Below, piece by piece: positions 46,972 through 55,561 of a stretch of 64,000 nt of DNA. How positions within the stretch are numbered: the stretch's first letter is position 1; each line of letters starts with the position of its first letter. The notes beneath the pieces are model-generated. The model was not told the origin of the DNA and searched no databases. It saw only the letters and a program-made list of their open reading frames with translations. Source of the stretch: Gyromitra esculenta (lineage: Eukaryota; Ascomycota; Pezizomycetes; Pezizales; Discinaceae); assembly GCA_038503075.1 (NCBI GenBank), contig JBCAML010000011.1, positions 1 through 64,000 on the forward strand. Reading direction: 5' to 3'. The position numbers were made by a program, and so were the translations under genes.

Positions 46972-48826
46972 ATGCTGACCTGTCGCCTTTGCTTTCGTCG
47001 CTATATCAACTCTCTCACCTCCAATTACCTGCCGCCTACCACACCTTCATTGCGCCGTTCCTATGTTGCTGCATCCGTTTCCACCACTTCCTCCCCTCCT
47101 TCAAAATATCCCCCTCCACGCCAATTCAAACCCAGGCAAAAACGCCCGCTTTTAGATCAGCTTGCTCTCTCGGACCCTGCGAAGCTCGCTGATTCCGTGC
47201 AGCGACGTTTGGCACGCGGTGATAGGAATGCTGCGTTAGATTTAACTCGAACTGGTAGTCGGACTATGAACTCGGTCGTGAGTTGGAATCATGTCATCAA
47301 GCACCACATGGATCATGGAGAAATCAAGCGTGCTTTTGGTGCATATAATGAAGTAAGCCCGCGGTCTTTCTTACTCTCTACTCCGATGACCGCTGACAAA
47401 AAAATAGATGAAAAAACGGGCCATTAAACCTGATTCCCATACCTTCACTTTAATCTTGAATGGCCTCGCAAACTATGCTCATTTTGGCCAATCCCTTTTT
47501 CGTGCGCTTCAGGTCTACAACTCCCTCTCTCTACCCAAATCTCCTGTCCCCCCAAACGTGTTCCACACCAACGCCGTCCTGAAAGTATGTGCGCGAGCTG
47601 GCGAGATCGATGCTATGTGGACTATTGTTGGTAAATTGCCCGTGTCTGGACCAAATGCTCCAAACGCGCTCACCTACACAACACTACTTAATGGCATCAG
47701 CCGAGACCGTTCGAGCAGCAATATAACCAACGACGTAGAAGATGGACGGCGAGTATGGGCTGGTGTACTATCACGATGGGAGAAGGGGCAACTCTGGATC
47801 GATGAAGGGCTCGCATGCGCAATGGGAAGGGTACTTCTGAGGGGAGAACGAGAGGAGGATTGGGAAGAGATATTCACACTAGTGGAGCAAGTCTTTGGCA
47901 TCAAATCTGGCATTCCCAAGCAACCTTCAAAGCCTGTCACCAGAGATACTATTTTCTTGGAAGGAACCAAGACTCCCATCCAGCCATATACCGTCGATGT
48001 CTCTAGCCAACTTTCAGAAATCGAAAACCCCAATCCTGCCTCCAGAGATGCCGCAACAATATTCACCCCACTCGTCGTCTCCCGCAGCCGCGATCCATCC
48101 TACAGTTCCCCTAACCCCACCCGCCCCGTCCCAGGCAATATAACACTCTCCCTCATCCTACAGGCTTGCTCCCAACTCAAAAACCATGAGATGGCTCACA
48201 AATACTGGGCCATCTTCACAAACCCTCCGTACTCCATTGTACCCGATCTCGAAAACTACCATGATCTCCTCCGCATCTTGAGGCGATTCCGGTCCGGCTC
48301 CGAGGCTCTCAAAGTTGTAGAATCGATGCGGGTTAGACCTACAGCGAAAACTTTCTACATCGCACTATCATCCTGCAAGCGCTCCGGTCGCAGCAAGAAT
48401 TTCCTTTCCGCAGAGAAACTGCTATCGCTAATGAGCACGAAGCTCGGACTAATTGTGGACGTGAAGATATGGAATATGTTTCTCCAATGCGCACTCAAAT
48501 CCGAGGACCCGACGCACATCAAACAGGCGCTTAGGCAAATCGACGAAGAATTCGAAATGGAAAAGGAGCTCGCACGACGACGGGGGAATCCACTATATTT
48601 GGAAAGAGGACTAGAGCTGTTGAGAGCCATGATTGGAGCTGTTGATGTTTTGTTGCATGGTGGGCAGCGAGTCGGGACACGATGGGGGCATGGGGAGCGA
48701 GTGGTTTTCGAAGACAGAAAGAAGGAATTGCTGGCGTTGCTTGCTAGACATGGAGGAAAGGCGGCGAGGAGGAGTTATAAAGTCGACATGGAAGATGATG
48801 ATGATGATGATAGCGATGATAACTAG
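46972..48826 (+). CDS. Mitochondrial-type pentatricopeptide repeat (PPR) protein
   Basis: Exon 1 is 46,972-47,352 and exon 2 is 47,408-48,826; the 55-bp intron has a GCTGAC branch site. The product is 599 aa. The N-terminus is rich in Arg, Ser and Thr and free of acids for about 40 residues (MLTCRLCFRRYINSL...), typical of mitochondrial import. PPR-like helical pairs include SWNHVIKHHMDHGEIKRAFGAYNEM, PDSHTFTLILNGLANY, NVFHTNAVLKVCARAGEID and NALTYTTLLNGI; a second block begins around NITLSLILQACSQLKNHEMAHKYW. The tail ends in an acidic DDDDDDSDDN run. PPR proteins bind organelle RNA; this one probably supports mitochondrial mRNA or rRNA. A CCM1/DMR1-like identity is possible but not shown. 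Confidence 0.82.
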
Positions 48827-51282
48827 ACGTACAGTGATGGTTAGGTTACTTGTAAATAATTAGGATGTAAAAAAGGCGTTTGATGTTTCATGGTGGGACG
48901 ATCTCTGCACGAGTCGTTGCATAAAAATGTACCAACTAGATCCTTTCTAATCGAAGTCTGATATACTCCAGGAGAGCGAAATGGCAGTTGTAAAAGTCAA
49001 TGAATTTCAAAGACTTCCTCAGTGGTGAATTTAAGGACATTTATGTTAGCACACGCTAAAAACTTTAGAGTAGGTAGCAATCATTGAATATCACTCGCCG
49101 ATACGTCCAGAAAAAAAATCTGGGCAAGCTTTCTAATACAGGGGCCATACGGGCGTAAGTTCGGAGACAGAAATCAGTGAGACATAGGCCCGAGTCCACG
49201 GGTATTCGAGAGGTTTTAGAGGGCCTATTATACACGTATATAAATGATGACGCACTGTCAGCCTGTAGAGCATGAAGCAATAGATCTCGTTCGTCTTACT
49301 ATCGCAACAAAAATTGGCCCTGCACGGTCGGTCCTCACAATCGCGAAACTATACCATTTACCGGGAATTTAGATTAAGGAAGATTATAGAATGATATTAA
49401 TCTATATGTTAGTTAGGAGATTAGCAAGACGAGATATCAAGTTCAATTATAACGCAGAAATAGAAAAATAAGAGAGTAACAATCTACTTGCTAAAAATCA
49501 AGTTTGTGACGTGGGTAAACCTTGGCAGCAACCATGCCCCATTAACAACACAATTCCCCAGCCCACAATCAACTTGCCACTGCCGTTTATTTTGTAGCTG
49601 TTCTATCTACATATTAGTCTATAATTTATAGTTGTCGGTGTAGAATTCCGTAGGCTGTAGCCTATGAAATGTAGATTTGGCTGTTACTCAACTTTACCCC
49701 CGTCATGGCCCTTTTTTTGGCTAGTAGGTTATGTTTTTATTCATATTTATCAGGCTATCGATCTATAAACATATATCTACTACTATAGCAGAACGGGACT
49801 ACGAGTGGGGAAGCGTACGCAAGCGCCCAAGCAGGCAGGAAAGCAGGCCCCGAAGTAGGCAGGAAGCAGGTGCCACAGCAAGCGGAGATCGCGGGGGGTC
49901 GGAAGCGAGGTCTAGGGGTCAAGGGCTTCAGGTACTAAAAACACACGATGCTAGTAGCACTCACCTATGGGGGGAGGGTGGAGAATGAAGAAAGTGGGAG
50001 GAGGGTAGTTATGGAAGGAAAGGCGGAAGGGAGGGCGGGGAAGATTGCGGCGTCGTCAAGGCAGCGCCGCCCAGGGAGGTATAAGAAAGATTATAATACT
50101 ACGCCAAAATGGGTACATGCCCTCTGCGTTAGGATCTTTCACTCAATTCCACAGTATAGGTTACAGGGTAGCCGTGGGTTAGGGTTAAACTTCGTGAGAA
50201 TTCTCCAAGTCGCTAGGGTCAGGGTTCCGACCTGGCAGATTCTCGAGATCTCCAAGTCTCTGGGGTTAGGGTTGCACGGTGCGCCTAGAGGCCGTAGCTG
50301 GGGCGGGCCAAGGGAGGATCTTTGTGCGACGTATGGGCGGGGGAGTCGCCCGGGCGTCGTGGGGTGGCGTTGTGGGTAGTGAACCCTTGGGCACGCTCCG
50401 CTTCTTAACTGAACTCATCTGATTACCCCGCCAGTCAGGGTAACAGCCGCCTGCCTGGTACTCACCCAATGAATGTGGGTTAGGGTTTCCTCGGCATCAC
50501 TTTGATTTCTGTCGGGTACAATGATTGCACACGACATAAACAATAATCCTCGTGACGTGTAACACCATGCTAGGCCTGTTCTAGACCGACAGAGGCGAGG
50601 TGTGCACGCAGCCTAACTGGCCTTCGTTGATCAGAACAATACCGTATACTCTTAGCTGAAAGCACATGGGAGAACGAAACGGATGATCCATTTCTGGGCG
50701 GATGTCTTCAATAGGATAAGCGTGTATAATTGGTCTCCCATAGGGTGCGGGTTGGTGGAGATGTAGTGGATGGAAACTTTGAAGCGGAGCTCCTTCAATT
50801 TTGGGATATCCAAGCATGATGATGTATTTTTTAGAACGTTCTAACCCATAGTTTTTACAACCAAAGCTGCGTTTGACCGGTTGTGAGTTTTGGAGCAACG
50901 GCCCAAAAACCGTGATCGACACATAAGCGTGCATGCACCATGCATAGAGTACTGCATCTGGATACCAGGGCGCCTATACACAAAAAAACGATCCCATATC
51001 ACATATTTTTTCATTATGAGAAAGAAAATTTTCGTGTAGAATACTATAATTGACACCGAGTCTGCAGGATACTCCGGAATTTTTTTTTTTTTGTTAAATC
51101 ATTGTTTCATTGTTTGAATCTGGTACAAGAATATCACATGCAACCGAAGTTATAGCGTGAACAAAACCCACAATCTTCAACCCTCCAAAAATAAAATAAA
51201 CAAAGTAAATATAACTGAAAAATTTCAATCCAGAGTTTTCCCTAGTGGCAACAAAAGCCAAACTAAATAATCCAGCGTAAAT
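48827..51282. other. Intergenic region with telomere-like motifs and low-complexity DNA
   Basis: No gene is recognised. Between 49,800 and 50,050 there is a GGCAGG/AAGCAGG-rich stretch. Four GGGTTAGGGTT-like or GGGTCAGGGTT motifs occur around 50,175, 50,212, 50,260 and 50,476. A T-run lies at about 51,080. Confidence 0.5.
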
Positions 51283-51988
51283 GTTATACCTATTGGTAGC
51301 TTAGTTGGTTACGACTTGAGTTCGCTTAAGATGCACACATATGGACTAGCGTTCAATCCCCGACCCTGTCGGTTATTATTAATCTTGGTTGATTATTAAT
51401 AAGATTCGGATTGGATGTTTGGTTTCCTTGTGTCATCAATGACCGACTCTTTCGATCGACACTTAAGATTCGACATACGTTGCGTCGCCAGGTTAATCCC
51501 GACAATCGCGCCATACGATAATGAGAGGGTAGGAGCGAAGGAAAGCGTTCGAGTGCATGGGATTTCTTCATGTTAGTTCGTATTATTACATAGCGCTTTG
51601 TATTCGACACTTACTACTATAAGTAGTCAGGTGTTCTGCAGATTGAGAAAGTCTTCTTGGGATCGTAGCGACGAAGAACGAGCGCATCGATATTATATTG
51701 TTTACAGAAATTACTTAGTGCAATTTCTTCTATTACTTGTGAATTACTTTTATCTACATGAGGCTTTGGCGCTTCGGCGTTAGTTATTAAACGCTTACTA
51801 TTGGAAGTTCTTGCGGAACTTTCTTTCGTCCTCTTTGAGCACTACGGTTATCTTTTAGCGGTTCATAGAAGCGATTAGGACTTGCGCACTTGTGTATTGT
51901 GTTGCGGATAGCAACCGGACAGGTTATAGCGTCTAGATTGTTATCAAAACACTTGGAGATTTCTGTGCGTTAAGAATGCAGGTCTTAC
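51283..51988 (+). mobile_element. tRNA-headed SINE-like element, copy 2
   Basis: The 706-bp copy has the same head as copy 1 (A box 51,297-51,308, B box 51,351-51,359), nearly identical for the first 170 bp, and the same tail ending GGTCTTAC. It lacks about 190 bp of the middle section present in copy 1. Flanking sequences differ from copy 1, so this is dispersed, not a segmental duplication. No clear target duplication is seen here. Confidence 0.7.
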
Positions 51989-52981
51989 AGTATATTGATA
52001 GGCGTATCAATGCGGTTATTCAACTGATGGCGGATGTATTTGTGATGGATACAGACATGTCGGATGAACAGAGGATCGTCTCGAAACACTCTTGAAGAAC
52101 TCGCTTGGCCGTCGAAGAACTAAATCTTGCGCTCTGGCGCCGTTCAAACAACCGCGCCTCATCCGCAATTCCTACGGACGGTCTTTCAAATTGAGGATGT
52201 TCATACACAGTGTGATAATCTCATGCTTCTGTTAAACGAGCGCTTTAGACACGTTGTCTTAAGGCAGAAGAGGCTCAGGCAGGAAACACGCTGCTAAACC
52301 AAGCTCAACTCAGGCTCAAACTCAATATCTGCTGCCATATCCAGCAGCGCATGGCGGCCAACAGGAGTTCGGCCGAAGAACTCGCATCGAAATCTTGGTT
52401 CACGGTCTTGGTAATAACATTGGCCTGGCCTGCAACAGCGAGGACATGAGGCGCAGCGCGTTGGAAGGGTGGAAACGGTAGTCGAAGGCTATAGTGGGGG
52501 AAACGGTGGGAGAAATGCAAAGACAACGAAGTCAGGCAACGATCGGGGAGTGTTACTTAGTCAGATCACTCAACGTATTCGTGCTCAGTCAGAACTACGG
52601 CCCGATCGAAACGAGGCTCAGTGGCTCTATTCATGCCCACTACCTCCCACTAGAAGCGAGAAAGGAAAGGAACCAGCCCAAAGTGAACGAGGTGAACCCT
52701 CCGGGCGGGGGTAATGGTGGGCAGCACATGGACCTAATTACCGTGTTGGTCTTGGCGCCTGGATCAGGTGACGGATCGACATCGGATGATTCGGAGGAAG
52801 AAAGGGCCAGGAAGAACATCAAAGATACCAATCGATGGCTGGCCAGCAAAAAAAGAGAAAGAGAGAACCTGCGGCGGGGGGCACCAGTAATCTTTCCTCC
52901 ACCGCCAAATAACGCAGGTGAAATGGTAATCACCATTGATCACAGATCTGCAGCGTCGTCATCACCGTCAGATCCCGATCG
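51989..52981 (+). pseudogene. Left part of an older gypsy-type element (host of the complete chromovirus)
   Basis: This is continuous in origin with 58,879-60,315, from which it is separated by the complete chromovirus. The plus strand shows degenerate Gag-like coding in shifting frames (52,469-52,985), including an acidic STSDDSEEERARKN stretch, a KKRERENLRR basic segment and proline runs. Stops occur in the frame that would join the downstream Gag, so the element was already decayed or is frame-broken. The left boundary and LTR are not identified. Confidence 0.5.
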
Positions 52982-52986
52982 GTGAA
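52982..52986. repeat. Target-site duplication GTGAA (left)
   Basis: GTGAA here and at 58,879-58,883 flank the two 421-bp LTRs exactly, defining the insertion. Confidence 0.9.
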
Positions 52987-53407
52987 TTTCACGGATACAA
53001 AGGATTAGTTGTGTCAGGGATTTAGTAAGGGATTGTGGTTTCGGTTAAAAGTTATAATGTCTTTGTGTTTTGGCTGTTGTCGGTTATTTGTAGGTATGAG
53101 TCATATTGGTTGAAAAGCGGGGTATTTAAGAGATGGATTTTCTTCGCTTGTGTCCTTTTCTCTTTCTCCTTCTAAGCAACGTTCTCACTTTACTTCTGTT
53201 GTATTGTTTTAATACTATCTCGATTCTACCTCAGAATCCTCGCTGTCGCCGTCGCTGTAAAACATTCTCGCACTTAACTCGCCTTGAGTTAGACCCCGTA
53301 GGACCTGTAGAAACACTTCGTTACTCTTATCGCAACGTTCCTTGTCTAAGTAGCTCTGCTCACCTTCTGGGATACAGAAGGGCTTAGATTGGGATCGAAC
53401 CGTGAGA
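52987..53407 (+). mobile_element. 5' LTR of the complete chromovirus
   Basis: 421 bp, TTTCACGG...CCGTGAGA, with inverted tips TCACGG/CCGTGA. A TATA-like TATTTAA lies at 53,123-53,129, and about 50 bp downstream is AAGCAACGT (53,174-53,182), conserved in nearly all LTR copies of the window and the likely transcript start. Confidence 0.92.
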
Positions 53408-53418
53408 TTACGTTGCTT
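53408..53418 (+). promoter_or_regulatory. Primer-binding site, self-priming type
   Basis: Two nt (TT) after the LTR lies ACGTTGCTT (53,410-53,418), the exact complement of the LTR motif AAGCAACGT at 53,174-53,182. No TGG-starting tRNA-type site is present. The arrangement matches Tf1/sushi elements, in which the 5' end of the RNA itself folds back as the primer. The 2-nt gap is the usual distance between LTR and primer site when integrase trims two bases. Confidence 0.7.
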
Positions 53419-53450
53419 TTCCTATCTACACCTCCTACGCCGAAGCAACA

Positions 53451-54788
53451 ATGAGCTCCCCCGCCCCTGTCCCCTCCTCCTCTGAAGGAGCCGCCGTCAC
53501 CGCACCCCGCTTCCCCACAAAAGAAGCATTCGCCCAGGCCTATAGAGATGACCCCGTCGAGTTGTATAATCGACTCCGGGAACTCAATCAAGCCCTCGAG
53601 GATCAGATCGACGTCCTACAAGAAGGAACACAAGAGCTTGAAATAAAGCTCAACACTGCCCAGATCCAAACGAACAATGCCAATCATCACGCTCAACAAC
53701 AAGACCAACGGGTCAGTGACGCCTCAACCCTCATTGACCGACTACGTCGTGAACGAAACGAAGCCCGCGCAGCCCTCTCCCTTCCCCCGGCTCCACCAAA
53801 TCTTACTGCCACTCCTCCACCGCCATCAGCCACCACCCACCGTTCCGAACGAATGCCGGATCCAGAGAAATTCGACGGGTCCAGAGCAAAGCTCCCCGGT
53901 TTCATCCTCCAACTTCGCTCAAAACTTGCAGTTAACCGAGATAGATTCGCTGATGAGAATACCATGATTCTCTATACAATCAACCGGTTGGAAGGAGCAG
54001 CCCTGGAACAAGTTCGACACACAGTCCTTCCCTCAGGCCTCACAACCTGGACCAGCGCCGCCGCCCTTATCGCCGCCCTGGAAACCGCCTTTGGTGACCC
54101 CGACCCCACCGGTACAGCCCGTCGAGAACTACATCAACTCAAGCAAGGCAAACGAGACTTCTCCGCCTACTTGGCAGATTTTCAGCGCATCATGGGGCAA
54201 TTGAACTTTGACGAAAACTCGAAGATGGATGCCCTCGAACACGGTATGTCGGAAGAGCTGAAGGAAGCTATGGTCTTCGCCGCCGCTACCCCCACAACCC
54301 TCGACAACATGGTTCTAGTTCTCACCCGAATGGACAACCGCATCCGAGCCCGCAAGGCAGAGAAACGGGGAAACAATCGAGAAAACATGGGACAGTTCAG
54401 CGCCTCCACCAATGCAATGACCCCTTTTGTCCCTGCTTCGTCATTTGTACCAGGGGGCCTAGCCCCCATGGACCTCTCCTTCGGACGTACTAGCAGCCTC
54501 TCTCGCCCCCCTCAGGACCAAAGATACACTATGGTCAACGGCAGAAGGAAGCTATCGGAAGAAGAGAAGCAATGGCGCCGTTCCACAGGCAAATGCATGT
54601 TCTGCGCCGCCCCGGATCACTCCTATGCCAACTGCCCTTCCGCCCCAAAGAAACCAACGATGAGAGGGGCTCTCACCGCACCACCCGCTAACCGCACGCC
54701 TCCGGCCTCCTCCTTACCGCCACCGCCTCTCCCCCCTCAGTTTTTTGCTTTAGAATCCGCCAGCGCCTCAAGCGAGGCTTTAAACTAG
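53451..54788 (+). CDS. gag: Gag polyprotein of the complete chromovirus
   Basis: 445 aa, uninterrupted, starting at the first ATG after the LTR (43 nt). A coiled-coil-like segment at about residues 35-105 is followed by a retrotransposon Gag capsid-like region (PDPEKFDGSRAKLPGFILQL..., then LKQGKRDFSAYLADFQRIMGQL). A zinc knuckle CMFCAAPDHSYANC (CX2CX4HX4C) lies near residue 383, before a Pro-rich tail. It packages element RNA in virus-like particles. The stop codon TAG (54,786-54,788) directly follows a slippery heptamer, so a fraction of ribosomes can read on into protease. Confidence 0.93.
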   Translation: MSSPAPVPSSSEGAAVTAPRFPTKEAFAQAYRDDPVELYNRLRELNQALEDQIDVLQEGTQELEIKLNTAQIQTNNANHHAQQQDQRVSDASTLIDRLRRERNEARAALSLPPAPPNLTATPPPPSATTHRSERMPDPEKFDGSRAKLPGFILQLRSKLAVNRDRFADENTMILYTINRLEGAALEQVRHTVLPSGLTTWTSAAALIAALETAFGDPDPTGTARRELHQLKQGKRDFSAYLADFQRIMGQLNFDENSKMDALEHGMSEELKEAMVFAAATPTTLDNMVLVLTRMDNRIRARKAEKRGNNRENMGQFSASTNAMTPFVPASSFVPGGLAPMDLSFGRTSSLSRPPQDQRYTMVNGRRKLSEEEKQWRRSTGKCMFCAAPDHSYANCPSAPKKPTMRGALTAPPANRTPPASSLPPPPLPPQFFALESASASSEALN

Positions 54789-54823
54789 TCCAACCAAGGC
54801 TGACCAGTGACCCTGCCTTGGTT
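54779..54823 (+). promoter_or_regulatory. Programmed -1 ribosomal frameshift signal at the gag/pol border
   Basis: TTTAAAC (54,779-54,785) is read by gag as T-TTA-AAC, the ideal X-XXY-YYZ phase, with the gag stop TAG next. After a 6-nt spacer, AACCAAGGC (54,792-54,800) and GCCTTGGTT (54,815-54,823) form a perfect 9-bp stem with a 14-nt loop. Slipping back one base continues as F-K-L-V into the protease frame, which stays open to 55,561. Confidence 0.85.
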
Positions 54824-55561
54824 CCGTTCTCTTCTCCTTTGTCTGCATTTTCAATTTCCGGGTTTTCAGTTTCTAGTTTAAGCGTGGAGGATCAGTTAGA
54901 TGGGGAACATTTTGTAGTTTCATGCAACATTTCCCATAATAATAAAATCATCAAAACACACGCTTTATTAGACACTGGAGCCTCTGGATTTGCATTCATC
55001 GACAAGAATTTCGCGAGTCACCACTCTCTACCACTCTCTCCTTTGAAAATACCCAGACAACTTGAAGTGATCGATGGCCGCCCAGTTGCCTCAGGAGATA
55101 TTACTCACCTCGCCAACATTAATTTGTCCATCCAACAACACCAGGAACAAGCCCCCTGCTTTGTAACCCAATTGGGACACTATCCCCTGGTATTAGGAAT
55201 TCCTTGGATGAACCACCATGATGTTCACCTTCACTTCGCCGACAAACGCATTGAGTTTAATTCTAAACTCTGCACCACCCGCTGTGCCCCTCGCCTACCC
55301 CCTGTATCAACACCCTCGATCCCCGTTCCTCCCAGACTCAACGTATCATTCATTGGTGCTGCCAGCTTCAGGACTCTCGCACGAAAACACTCTTCCCAAG
55401 CCTATGCCATGTCCCTCTACGAGATCAATAAAATCCTAGAGGAAAAAACCAGCAAGGAAGAATGGAAGGCAAAGATACCATCCAAGTACCACGAATTCCT
55501 AGATATGTTCGATAAAAGCAAAGCCCAAGGCTTACCCCCACGACGCCCAAGATACAGCTAA
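54782..55561 (+). CDS. pol: Pol part 1: retropepsin (reached by -1 frameshift)
   Basis: The frame begins at the frameshift, and its own earliest candidate start (TTG at 54,818) is poor. HALLDTGASGFAFI carries the catalytic DTGA of an aspartic protease; PLVLGIPWMNHHDV is the second conserved loop (ILGIPW style). The segment ends LPPRRP then a stop at 55,559-55,561. That point is exactly where related elements continue with a YDHxIxL motif into RT, so the stop is produced by a small deletion. The protease would cleave Gag and Pol. Confidence 0.85.
   Translation, partial: KLVQPRLTSDPALVPFSSPLSAFSISGFSVSSLSVEDQLDGEHFVVSCNISHNNKIIKTHALLDTGASGFAFIDKNFASHHSLPLSPLKIPRQLEVIDGRPVASGDITHLANINLSIQQHQEQAPCFVTQLGHYPLVLGIPWMNHHDVHLHFADKRIEFNSKLCTTRCAPRLPPVSTPSIPVPPRLNVSFIGAASFRTLARKHSSQAYAMSLYEINKILEEKTSKEEWKAKIPSKYHEFLDMFDKSKAQGLPPRRPRYS

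Noticed and set aside
54741..54746. T6 run in gag as frameshift site
   Set aside because: The preceding base is G, so the P-site codon cannot re-pair after slipping back, and the heptamer TTTAAAC next to the stop is far better placed.
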